The notes under the pieces were generated by a model. That model saw only the letters and a list, made by a program, of their open reading frames with translations. It made no database searches and was not told the DNA's origin. From the NCBI GenBank assembly GCA_046348365.1, contig JAXMEL010000001.1, positions 930,001-994,000 of the forward strand: DNA of 64,000 nucleotides. The letters are read 5' to 3'. A program made the position numbers and the translations under genes. Source of the stretch: JAEUPI01 sp046348365. Lineage in GTDB: Bacteria; Pseudomonadota; Gammaproteobacteria; Burkholderiales; Burkholderiaceae_C. Below are positions 55,918 through 63,696 of the stretch, piece after piece; position 1 is the stretch's first letter, and each line of letters opens with the position of its first letter.

Positions 55918-56967
55918 TCATGGTTTCCTGCCTGCTGCCTTTTGCATGTCCAGTCGCCGCATCGCCAGTTCTCGCTCGCGCTCCAACTCGCGCTCGAGTT
56001 CTTCCTCGCTGGGCAGGTAGGGCAGGTATTTGGCCGCGAACAACTGCTGTTGCTCGGCAAGCACGGAATAGCGCACAACCGCCTCGCTCTTCTCGCTGCA
56101 CAGCACCAGACCGATCGTGAGGCCGTCGTCGGCCCCTTTCACCTGTTCGTCATACAGGCGGACATAAGTGTCCATCTGCCCCATATCCTGGTGCGTGAGC
56201 TTGCCCAGCTTCAAGTCGACCAGCAGGAAGCATTTGAGCTTGAAGTTGTAGAAGACCAGATCGATGTAGAAGTCCTCGTCGGCAAGGCTCACGCGCTTCT
56301 GTCGAGCGACGAAGGCGAATCCCCTGCCCAGCTCCAGCAGGAAGTCCTGCAGGTTGTCGATGATGGCCTGCTCCAGGTCGCCCTCCAGAAAACGGCGCCC
56401 CAGGTTCAGGAAGTCCAACACATAGGGGTCGCGCAGGAAGTCCTTGCGGGTTTCTGCCAGCGGCGCGGTCTGCTCTTGCGCCTCAGCCTCGACGAGGTGC
56501 CTTTCCTTGCTGCTCAACAGGCGCTCGTAGTACAGAACGTCGATTTGCCGTTCCAAGGCGCGGCTGCTCCAGCTCTGGTCAATGGCTTCGCGCAAGTACC
56601 ATTCACGCGCGGCAGGGTTCTTCACCCGCAACAGGGCACGGTAGTGGGTCCAGCCCAATTCGAGACGCACTGCGTCTCGAATCGGAAACGCCAGATGAAA
56701 GCGGCGCATGTTGCGTAGATTGCTGGCGTCGAAACCCTTGCCGAACAGCGCGGTGAGCCGTACGGACAGTTCGGCCAGTTGTCGCTGGCCGTACGCGGCG
56801 CGAGCCTTGCCTTGCTGTTCGTGTTCCACGATCAGGCGGCCAATTTCCCAGTAGCTGGCCACCATCGCGCTGTTCACGCTTTGGCGAACATGCCCCCGGG
56901 CCTGCTCGACGACTCGGGCAATCTGGGCGACCAGGCGAGTCAGGTCATCGGCATTCTTGGTGTTCAC
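55918..56967 (-). CDS. DUF1016/YhcG-type PDDEXK nuclease family protein
   Basis: A 349-residue protein. The N-terminal DUF1016 helical region includes MVASYWEIGRLIVEHEQQGKARA, and LSVRLTALFGKGFDASNLRNM in adjoining blocks. The C-terminal PDDEXK-like nuclease domain has the pattern EDFYIDLVFYNFKLKCFLLVDLKLGK (Asp, then Asp-x-Lys). A Glu/Arg-rich tail follows (about 320-340). Proteins of this type occur with restriction-modification and defense islands. This one stands alone between two tRNA-derived repeats and its GC content is lower than that of the core genes. Confidence 0.9.
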   Translation of the reverse strand: MNTKNADDLTRLVAQIARVVEQARGHVRQSVNSAMVASYWEIGRLIVEHEQQGKARAAYGQRQLAELSVRLTALFGKGFDASNLRNMRRFHLAFPIRDAVRLELGWTHYRALLRVKNPAAREWYLREAIDQSWSSRALERQIDVLYYERLLSSKERHLVEAEAQEQTAPLAETRKDFLRDPYVLDFLNLGRRFLEGDLEQAIIDNLQDFLLELGRGFAFVARQKRVSLADEDFYIDLVFYNFKLKCFLLVDLKLGKLTHQDMGQMDTYVRLYDEQVKGADDGLTIGLVLCSEKSEAVVRYSVLAEQQQLFAAKYLPYLPSEEELERELERERELAMRRLDMQKAAGRKP

Positions 56968-57055
56968 GCGCCTTCGCTCGCCTGCTCACGGGTCATCATC
57001 TGCGCACAGGGTCTCGCTGGCTACATTGCGGCTCGAGCAATACATGAACCAGCAA

Positions 57056-57101
57056 CTGGTAGGCCGTGTTGGGATCGAACCAACGACCAAAGGATTATGA
57101 G
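57056..57101 (-). repeat. Right copy of tRNA-Met 3' fragment (att scar)
   Basis: Bases 57057-57101 match the 3' 45 bases of a CAU-anticodon tRNA from the anticodon loop (CTCATAA) through TCCTT, GGTC, the T-arm and acceptor to CCA. The 5' half, including an AGGCCGT acceptor strand, is absent upstream, so this is not a functional tRNA. The first 32 bases repeat exactly at 55841-55872, 1215 bases away. Confidence 0.78.
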
Positions 57102-57244
57102 GCCCGCCTCAGACTCCGCGAGTCGCCAATCTACACCAAAAGTCGCGCCGCAAGAATGCGAACAGGGCCGGCTGCTTGGTCCGTCGCCAGTTGCGCTACA
57201 GCGCCTTGAGTCAATCCGAAGGCGCCGCGTGACAGCTGCCTGAG

Positions 57245-57655
57245 CTAGATGCTCTCGAACTTCTTCCGTGCTGTATGCCGCCACGGCACGCGGTGAACGC
57301 CGCCGCGCGTCAGCCGAGCGTGCTGCAACACCTGCGGCCACCAAACCACGAGCTGCGCACACTTGGCCCAATACGGGTGCGACGACCAAGCGGGCTCGAG
57401 CACATACACACCGTAGCCCTCGCGTCTTAGCGCCTCACGTTCGGCACCCTTGCTCTTACGAAACTTGTCCTGCGAGACGACGTACCAATCGTCGCCGTGG
57501 GTCTTGAGACCTGGAATCCAGACCAAGTCATCTGTTCCCGGAGGGAACAACTCGCGTAGATGGACGATGCGGCCTACGCCTTCTTCGGCGTCAGACAGTG
57601 CGGCAATGGCGCACGCTATCGCAGGTGGGAGATTCGCGTCGAAACAGAAGTTCAC
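57245..57655 (-). CDS. PIN-like toxin (DUF5615/VapC-like)
   Basis: A 136-residue protein with the N-terminus MNFCFDANLPPAIACAIAAL, typical of the PIN-like toxin family, with the first acidic residue in DANLP. Later features are DDWYVVSQDKFRKSKGAERE and a Trp-rich C-terminus (WSSHPYWAKCAQLVVWWPQV). The predicted role is an RNase toxin. Its ATG overlaps the stop of the preceding gene by 4 bases, as in toxin-antitoxin pairs. Confidence 0.75.
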   Translation of the reverse strand: MNFCFDANLPPAIACAIAALSDAEEGVGRIVHLRELFPPGTDDLVWIPGLKTHGDDWYVVSQDKFRKSKGAEREALRREGYGVYVLEPAWSSHPYWAKCAQLVVWWPQVLQHARLTRGGVHRVPWRHTARKKFESI

Positions 57656-58359
57656 GCCGCCATGCGTCGCTCGAAAGCCACTGCTGCACCAACTGCCGCG
57701 GGCGAAACGCGGAACAGTCGCGCCACCCGCTTGCGGTCCCCGCTCTCCGCTCGGACGGCCGCCGCGATGGTGTCTGTTGGCACGCCGGCGGCGGCGATGA
57801 TGGGTTCGCCGAACTGAATCCCAGGGTCAAGCACGATCACCTTACGTCCGCGCACCGGGAACCAGCGGAGCGCCTTGCCTTCAGGGTCATACTCAATACC
57901 AGCAAATAGGCTCGGCCGGATCACCTCGTCAACAACGTACTGACGACCGCGAACGTCAAGCAACTTTCGATTTCCCGTCGCGCGCTCGACGGCATCAAGG
58001 AATAACCGCTGCCCGTCGGTCAAGAAGCGGCGGGTGTGCAGTGGGTAAGGGCCGAGACCTGCCTCGTTCGCAGCCTCGATGGTCGCGCGGATCACGATCA
58101 TCGGCACTCGGCGCTCGATGAATTTCGCAACCGCCCGCAGCTCTAGCAAATCGTGAAAGCCGAGCACTTGTTCGCGCCCGAGTTCATCGTCGTCAGCGTA
58201 CTGAAGGCGCCACAGAGGGCCCGAGCTGCTGCGCCCATCACGGTAGCGCCACGAGTAACCGCGGAGCCAACGACGCACTGATCGGGCCTCAGCGCCGACC
58301 AGGCGCGCGGCCTGGGTCAGCGGATATAGGCCGCTGCCGAGCAAGTGGAGTGGTTCCAT
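57652..58359 (-). CDS. DUF433-type antitoxin with N-terminal HTH
   Basis: A 235-residue protein. The N-terminus resembles a MerR-like helix-turn-helix (LYPLTQAARLVGAEARSVRRW). A central part follows (HDLLELRAVAKFIERRVPM). The C-terminal 70 residues look like DUF433 (VIVLDPGIQFGEPIIAAAGV, then DTIAAAVRAESGDRKRVARL with a second HTH-like region). Such proteins are partners of PIN-like toxins. It is first in the two-gene operon and is probably the DNA-binding antitoxin. At 235 residues it is much longer than the small DUF433 proteins. Confidence 0.75.
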   Translation of the reverse strand: MEPLHLLGSGLYPLTQAARLVGAEARSVRRWLRGYSWRYRDGRSSSGPLWRLQYADDDELGREQVLGFHDLLELRAVAKFIERRVPMIVIRATIEAANEAGLGPYPLHTRRFLTDGQRLFLDAVERATGNRKLLDVRGRQYVVDEVIRPSLFAGIEYDPEGKALRWFPVRGRKVIVLDPGIQFGEPIIAAAGVPTDTIAAAVRAESGDRKRVARLFRVSPAAVGAAVAFERRMAA

Positions 58360-58535
58360 GAAAAATTGGCCCGAACGGTAGCACGGCGCGGGCGCCCCTC
58401 AGTATCTCAGGCCCGCCCTGCTAGCGCGCGCGGCGCGGTGAAGCAAGGTGGTCGCCCAACATCCCGCCAAGCCCCGACGCAGGCCGTGCCTCGCGAGTCC
58501 CTACGCAACTGCCGACGTGCCTGTACATTCACCCG

Positions 58536-58769
58536 ATGATCTTCCCGAACGGCGACCAGTGGTCGGCAGAATTCCTTTCCAGCGAGCCGGCCTATGACGA
58601 ACCGGCGTGGGTCGACGCGTACACGTTGGCCATCGGCAGACTCAAGCCCGAGCTGACGCCGGCGACAGCGCTAACCCTCGCGCGTGACGCGTACGCCCGC
58701 GAAGGTTCGTGGAACAACCCGAAGATAGCCGCCGGCTGCGATGCTGTCCTCGGACCGCTGATCATGTAG
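58536..58769 (+). CDS. Small hypothetical protein, 77 residues
   Basis: An ORF of 77 codons with balanced composition (EFLSSEPAYDEPAWVDAYTL, then LTPATALTLARDAYAREGSW). It looks like a small alpha-helical protein. No family is recognised. It is divergent from the antitoxin gene, and I regard it as real because its composition is protein-like and the frame starts with ATG directly. The preceding 58360-58535 shows no gene. Confidence 0.5.
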   Translation: MIFPNGDQWSAEFLSSEPAYDEPAWVDAYTLAIGRLKPELTPATALTLARDAYAREGSWNNPKIAAGCDAVLGPLIM

Positions 58770-58881
58770 CGATGGCGAATGCAGGCCGATGGCGGCACGT
58801 TGAGCGCCATCAAGCGCCTGCAGACTGACATCGGACCCACGCATCGATCGATGCACATCGCGCTGGCCAGGCGATAGAAGC

Positions 58882-59130
58882 ATGGCGGACTTCGAGGCGT
58901 CGCAATTCTCCCCGTGGATAGCTACGCCGCGCCCGTGCTGGTGGTGTCGCTGGTATGACGGCGTTGACGCCGGCCGCAGCGTGGCGCTGTGTGCCCATTC
59001 AGGGTGCAGCCGTGTCCGGTCGCAACCAGCGGACGGTTGCGCCAGCTTCGAACGCGAGCCAGGCGCGGATGACGATCCAGAGTGGTCGCCGATCACCACG
59101 GCCCAGCATCGAACTGATCTTCACGCGTGA
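58882..59130 (+). CDS. Cysteine-rich small phage-type protein
   Basis: An 82-residue protein with a CWWC pair near residues 19-22, then ALCAHSGCSRVRSQ and GCASFEREPGADDD. The spaced cysteines suggest a small zinc-binding fold. I recall similar proteins (CxxC...C...CSRV...GCA.FEREPG) from Burkholderiales prophages; this is recollection, not a search. It ends in a 10-base tail overlap with the convergent SRAP gene. Confidence 0.65.
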   Translation: MADFEASQFSPWIATPRPCWWCRWYDGVDAGRSVALCAHSGCSRVRSQPADGCASFEREPGADDDPEWSPITTAQHRTDLHA

Positions 59131-59789
59131 GGAGTGCCAGCGGGCGCGGCGGCAAACCGCTCCACCGGGGGCAATCTCACGAGCTGCTTCGCCCGCTCGA
59201 TCGGAGCGAACAGCCACTCGTCAACGTCATCGACCTCGATGGGCACGACGCAGCGCTTGTCCTGTTCATCGGGTCCGAGTTTCGGGTCCGGCTTGTGCAT
59301 GCGCGCCATCAGCGGGTGCGCGTCGGCATTGATGGTGAGCATGGTGTAGCTTTCGACGACTTCTCCCGTGGCCTTGTCGGTCCAGGTGTTCCACAGCCCG
59401 GCCAACCCCCACGGGGTGCCGTCCGCGCGCGCGAATCGCCACCACACGTTGCGACCGGTCTCCCAGCATGGTTCATCGAACGACCAAGCTGGGATCACGC
59501 ACCGCCGGCCGTGCCGCCATGAGTCCTTGAATGACGCCTTGGCCGTGATCTCCTCGAACCGCGCATTCACCGTCGCGTAGGGCAGCTTCGCGGACTTGGC
59601 GAACCACGGGATCAGTCCCCACTGGCCGATGACCAGCTCGCGTTGCGGCGCCGTGCTTTCGCGGGCGGCTCGGACGAACGGGCCCGGCGAACGCGGAAAC
59701 AGCTGCAGCCCACGCCAAGCATTGCCGCGACCGACGTGCCAGTGCCGCTCGATGTCTGACGCCTCGGGACTGATGTAGCGCGTGCACAC
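59121..59789 (-). CDS. SRAP-domain protein (YedK/HMCES-like)
   Basis: A 222-residue SOS-response-associated peptidase-type protein, which forms a DNA-protein crosslink at abasic sites through Cys2. MCTRY opens the protein with the essential Cys. VNARFEEITAKASFKDSW is conserved. The usual FYEW segment reads IPAWSFDEPCWE, retaining the Glu. The His region is NADAHPLMARMHKPDPKL. It lies among phage genes, so it is probably a prophage-encoded DNA damage factor. Confidence 0.88.
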   Translation of the reverse strand: MCTRYISPEASDIERHWHVGRGNAWRGLQLFPRSPGPFVRAARESTAPQRELVIGQWGLIPWFAKSAKLPYATVNARFEEITAKASFKDSWRHGRRCVIPAWSFDEPCWETGRNVWWRFARADGTPWGLAGLWNTWTDKATGEVVESYTMLTINADAHPLMARMHKPDPKLGPDEQDKRCVVPIEVDDVDEWLFAPIERAKQLVRLPPVERFAAAPAGTPHA

Positions 59790-59822
59790 CCGGCGATCGT
59801 AGCGAGTGCGAGGCGCGCAGGT

Positions 59823-60029
59823 TCAATGCGCCGGCCCCAAAGCCCGACGGGTGCGCGGGAGCCTCATCAGTTCGGCCAAGTCCGTCCAATCGGTCAGACG
59901 CGCCAGACCGGCGTGCAGTAACCGTGCGGCGCGCTCCGGCTCGACATCGAACCTCATGTTCGGCAGAACGCGCACGCCGTTGGACACGATGATGCGCAGC
60001 GCAAGCATCTCGATGCGCCGGCCACTCAT
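59823..60029 (-). CDS. Small phage-region protein, 68 residues
   Basis: Opens MSGRRIEMLALRIIVSNGVR and continues to PERAARLLHAGLARL. Its ATG (60029) overlaps the stop of the preceding small gene by 4 bases, which supports both as real. No family recognised. A longer upstream start would overlap the neighbour fully. Confidence 0.5.
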   Translation of the reverse strand: MSGRRIEMLALRIIVSNGVRVLPNMRFDVEPERAARLLHAGLARLTDWTDLAELMRLPRTRRALGPAH

Positions 60030-60271
60030 CGCGGCGTCATCCACTTCGGCCTGCCGGCAAACGCCCGATCCAATGCTCGAGGGCCACCGAATAGACCTGC
60101 CGACTCCTGTGCGAGCGCACCAGGCCATGGCAGCGGAAGGTGCGTGCTGCGCGGCGCCTTCGCCAACGCAACATCGCGGCATAGGTAGCGCGCTTCGCAG
60201 CCCCCCATGTCATAAGGGCGTCCCCTTGCGCGCTGATCCGACTCCTGCGAGCGGATCGGGGTGTCGGTCAT
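60026..60271 (-). CDS. Small phage-region protein, 81 residues
   Basis: Begins MTDTPIRSQESDQRARGRPY at 60271 and ends LDRAFAGRPKWMTPR. Sited between the tape-measure gene (95-base gap) and the next small gene, with which it overlaps by ATGA. Composition suggests a short soluble basic protein. Function unknown; it may be a tail accessory or a relic. Confidence 0.45.
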   Translation of the reverse strand: MTDTPIRSQESDQRARGRPYDMGGCEARYLCRDVALAKAPRSTHLPLPWPGALAQESAGLFGGPRALDRAFAGRPKWMTPR

Positions 60272-60366
60272 GGGGCATTGGCGTGCGCGAACGTGGACAC
60301 ACGACGGGCCTCGCCTATGACCGACTCCTCGGCCAGGCCCTCCAATTGGGTTGCGCTGCGGCTGAA

Positions 60367-62850
60367 TCACAACCGCGCCGCCTGATACGCGGCATGACCT
60401 GGCCGCGACAAGTCGTTGATGATCTTGCGCTCGAGCGCGATCAACGAGGGCTGCACGGCCGCTGCATAAGCCGCAGGGCTGATGCCGGCCGGCACGTTGA
60501 AGTGAATCGCCCCGATCTGCACGCCTTGCCTGCCGCCGTTGAGGCGGTGGCGCGCATCGCTGCGTGCGATCACCTCTTCGCCGCGGCGCAGGATCGCGGG
60601 GACTTCGTCGCTGGCCAAGCCACCGACGTGATAGCGCGGCGCGCCGGCGAACGCCAGGGCGCCAACGCGCCGTGCCGTGCCCCCCACGCCGGCAATTCCA
60701 CCGGAGTGAAACGCCCAGGTGCTCAGGCTGCCGCCGAAGTCGCCAGGGCCGGTTTCGGTGAGATTGCCGCCGGCAGCCGCACCGAGCCACGTGAGCACCT
60801 TGTCCATCAGGTCTTGGAACGGCTTGGCGAGGTAGCGATTCCAGCCGATGCGGGCCAGCTCGTCGTTGAACGCGTCAACGAACTGGCGGCCCGCGCCCTT
60901 GCCGCCGCGCAGGAGCGTTGACCACGCGCTCGCCGCCGACTGCTCAAGGTTGACCATGGCCTGATCGAAGTTCGCCTTGATCGCCTTCGGCGTGTCGCCG
61001 AACATCTGTTCGCGCCGCTTCTGCCATTCGGGCTTGAGCTGCTCGGTGAGCTGCTTCTCACGCAACAGCGTGTATTCGGCTAATCCAGCCTCGATCACCT
61101 TGGACTGCTCAGCGTTGGCGTCCCGCGCCAGCAGGCGCTTGCGCTGCTGGTCAACGTCGATGGCAATGAGTGCCTGGCCGCGATCGCGCTCCTCGGTGAT
61201 GAGTTCGGCGCTGAGTTTGCGGTTGCCCTCGATCAGATCGTCGATGGCCTGCTGCGCGGCGTAGTTGCGCGCTGAGAACGTGGGGTCGGCGGCGCGCTGT
61301 TGTTCAAGCTCAGCACGACGGAAGGCCGTGCGCGGATCTTCGTACTCGGCCCTGTCTTTCGGGACGTTGCGCAAGTGCGCAGCGATTTCACGCTCGAGCG
61401 CCGCACGCTTGGCCTTCACCTCGACGAGCTTGGTTTCGAGTTGGATCTGCGCGGCCGCGCTGGCTCGCTGTTGCTCCGGATTCTCGGCAGCTGCTGCACG
61501 CCGCTGCTCGAGTTCGATCTGAGCGCGTACGTTTGCCTCCTCGCCCGCAAGGCGTGCGCGGTCGATGCGGTTGAGGCCATTCGTATAGTCGGCCCGCGAG
61601 GCCTGGAACAGCGTGTAGGCGCGCTCGATCTGGAACGCCTCTGCGTCCAACGCCGCGCGCTGCTGTGCCAGGTACTTGTCAGCTCCCGCCTGTGAAATGC
61701 GCGCCTTGGTGTCGACCGCTGCGCGCGTAGTGTCCTCGGTTTCCTGCTTGGCCTTGGCGGCAGCCTCCGAGCCCGACGACACGCGATCGATGTTGCGGAA
61801 GACCTCCTTGGACGCCGCGAACTGCTGCTCGGCGTAAGCCTTGAACTGCTCGCGGGCAAGGGCGTTGTACTTGCCGCTTCTGAGCGTGCTTTCCATCCGC
61901 GAGTTCAGGTCTTTCAGCTTCTGCTCCAGCGTCTGAGGTTCCAGGCCTTGGGCGATCCAGTCGAACGCTTTGGCGCCCCATCCATGCATTTCGCGCAGGG
62001 CGCGCGTGAAGTCGTCGACGGCGGGCGTCGATCGCGACTTGAGCGTTTCGCCGAGCAGGCGGAAATTCTCGATCGCCGCCTCTTGCTTGCTGCCGCCCGC
62101 CTCGAGCGCGCGGATGTGCTCGAACTGGGCGGCCGTGAGGTAGCTGTAGGCCTTGTTACCCTCGGCAGCCCAGCGCGTGACGCTGGCACCCGATGCGATG
62201 AACCGCTTGGTTATGTCACCGATGCTTTCGCCGGTGAGGCGCTGCATCTGCAGCGCGGCAAGGCCCATCTCTGCCATGGCGCCGGCCGAGAACTGGCCGC
62301 TCGATGCCAGCTCCTGAAGGGCCGTCTTCGCGGCACCGATGGTGTGCCCGGAATCGGCAGCGATGGTCTTGGCCATCGCGTCGAATTGGGCCTTGGTGAT
62401 GCCCGCGGCATTGCCGGTAAGCGCCACAGACTCGGCGAACTTCTGGTTTTCCTCGCGGCCGTGCGCCCAGGCTGCCGCCAGTCCTACGAGCCCGGCCACC
62501 GAGCCGATCGCTGCAACGCGAGTCACGGTGAGCGAGTTCGCTACTGCCTTGAACACGTTGTCGAGCCCGCCGAACTGATCGCGCAGTTGGCCGCCCTGCT
62601 GCAGCAGCACCAAGAACGGTGACTGTCCGCTGGCCAAGCCGCTGACGATGTCCGTGATCTGGTAACTGAGCGCCTGCATCTGCCGCGCCGTGATCTCGCC
62701 TTGCTTGCCGAAGTTGAGGAAGGCAACGCGCGTGCGGTCGGCCGCGGCATCGGCACGCTTGAGCGCCTCTGTCGCGGCGTTGATGCCGACGACACCGCTT
62801 TGCGTGTCGGCCGTCAACGCGTAGTTGATGCCCCGAAGTTCGAGTGACAT
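60367..62850 (-). CDS. Phage tail tape measure protein
   Basis: An 827-residue protein of the lambda gpH/TMP_2 type that sets tail length. The N-terminal region has MSLELRGINYALTADTQSGV and QITDIVSGLASGQSPFLVLL. Hydrophobic segment about 108-128 (VAAIGSVAGLVGLAAAWAHG) is followed by a long helical, Glu/Ala/Arg-rich coiled-coil stretch (about 330-600). The C-terminal part has AFHSGGIAGVGGTARRVG and VPAILRRGEEVIARSD, typical of tape-measure ends. The gene follows the tail protein by 5 bases. Confidence 0.92.
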   Translation of the reverse strand: MSLELRGINYALTADTQSGVVGINAATEALKRADAAADRTRVAFLNFGKQGEITARQMQALSYQITDIVSGLASGQSPFLVLLQQGGQLRDQFGGLDNVFKAVANSLTVTRVAAIGSVAGLVGLAAAWAHGREENQKFAESVALTGNAAGITKAQFDAMAKTIAADSGHTIGAAKTALQELASSGQFSAGAMAEMGLAALQMQRLTGESIGDITKRFIASGASVTRWAAEGNKAYSYLTAAQFEHIRALEAGGSKQEAAIENFRLLGETLKSRSTPAVDDFTRALREMHGWGAKAFDWIAQGLEPQTLEQKLKDLNSRMESTLRSGKYNALAREQFKAYAEQQFAASKEVFRNIDRVSSGSEAAAKAKQETEDTTRAAVDTKARISQAGADKYLAQQRAALDAEAFQIERAYTLFQASRADYTNGLNRIDRARLAGEEANVRAQIELEQRRAAAAENPEQQRASAAAQIQLETKLVEVKAKRAALEREIAAHLRNVPKDRAEYEDPRTAFRRAELEQQRAADPTFSARNYAAQQAIDDLIEGNRKLSAELITEERDRGQALIAIDVDQQRKRLLARDANAEQSKVIEAGLAEYTLLREKQLTEQLKPEWQKRREQMFGDTPKAIKANFDQAMVNLEQSAASAWSTLLRGGKGAGRQFVDAFNDELARIGWNRYLAKPFQDLMDKVLTWLGAAAGGNLTETGPGDFGGSLSTWAFHSGGIAGVGGTARRVGALAFAGAPRYHVGGLASDEVPAILRRGEEVIARSDARHRLNGGRQGVQIGAIHFNVPAGISPAAYAAAVQPSLIALERKIINDLSRPGHAAYQAARL

Positions 62851-62855
62851 CTCAG

Positions 62856-63686
62856 CTACCTCGCACTGGACATGGCCTGCTCCAGCCGGGCGGCAAAGCG
62901 GGCCTCGTATTGGGCGACCACCGTGCGGCGCACGGCGTCATGGAACCGATAGAGCGCTGTGTAGTGGGCGCCCGTGACGAACAGCAGCACCGCGCGCACG
63001 CGTTGCGCCGGCCCCTGGAACTTGCGGCGCTCGGTGGTGAGCCGCCGCTCGTAGATGCCAGGGGCAAGGCCTTTGTCGCCGGGCTGTACGGCGAAATACT
63101 CGACGCCGAAGCCGCCGGTGATCTTGCGATTGCCGAAGCCTTGTTTGAGCCGCGTGCGACCTTCGGCCGTGGTGTTGATGGCCATGCGCCGGCCGCGGCG
63201 CGACCTGGGCCCGTAGGCTTCGAAGTACGCCAGGATGTGCAGCAGCTGGCGGATCTCGATGTTCCCGTAGCTGTCGAGCCGGGCCGCGCGCCCGGGCACG
63301 GCGTACATGCCGCGGGGCAGGATGCCCTTTCGCTGCAACAGCACTTCGCTGCGCTTGAAGCGCCGCGCTCCCCCTTGCACCTCGGCGAGCACCGGCTTGC
63401 CGGCCGGGAGCGTTGCGAAGGGCTCGCCTTCCGCGCCGGCCGAACCGCGCACGGTCGGAATAACCAGCTGGCCGGCCAGGTCTGTCTTGCTGGCCTTCTC
63501 CACGCGCGGCCCGTGCAGCGTGAACTGCGTCGGCCGGTCGAATACGCTCATGGCCCGGATGGCCTCGCGCCGCGCCTCGAACAGCGTGTCGTTGATGGCA
63601 TTTGCGGTGGCGAATGGGATCTGCCTGGCCATGCTGGCCAGGTGCGCCGCCTCGGCGCGGAAGTTGTGCGTGACGCGGTAGCTCAT
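62856..63686 (-). CDS. Putative phage tail-associated protein
   Basis: A 276-residue protein. I start it at ATG 63686 (MSYRVTHNFRAEAAHLASMA). The segment PFATANAINDTLFEARREAI resembles phage minor tail or head-tail joining proteins of siphovirus-like prophages. No enzyme motif is visible. Position between the DUF1799 gene and the tape-measure gene supports a tail role. The upstream in-frame start at 63734 would overlap DUF1799. Confidence 0.65.
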   Translation of the reverse strand: MSYRVTHNFRAEAAHLASMARQIPFATANAINDTLFEARREAIRAMSVFDRPTQFTLHGPRVEKASKTDLAGQLVIPTVRGSAGAEGEPFATLPAGKPVLAEVQGGARRFKRSEVLLQRKGILPRGMYAVPGRAARLDSYGNIEIRQLLHILAYFEAYGPRSRRGRRMAINTTAEGRTRLKQGFGNRKITGGFGVEYFAVQPGDKGLAPGIYERRLTTERRKFQGPAQRVRAVLLFVTGAHYTALYRFHDAVRRTVVAQYEARFAARLEQAMSSAR

Positions 63687-63696
63687 GGTCGCGAAG

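Noticed and set aside
57057..57101. A tRNA-Met gene
   Set aside because: Only the 3' 45 bases are present; there is no 5' acceptor strand, D-arm or 5' anticodon stem upstream.
58345..58539. A 64-codon plus-strand ORF near the antitoxin gene
   Set aside because: Starts inside the antitoxin coding region antisense and is Arg/Thr/Ala-rich without features.
60026..60790. A 254-codon minus-strand ORF
   Set aside because: Its first two thirds overlap the tape-measure gene in another frame and look like shadow translation; only the last 81 codons from ATG 60271 are kept.
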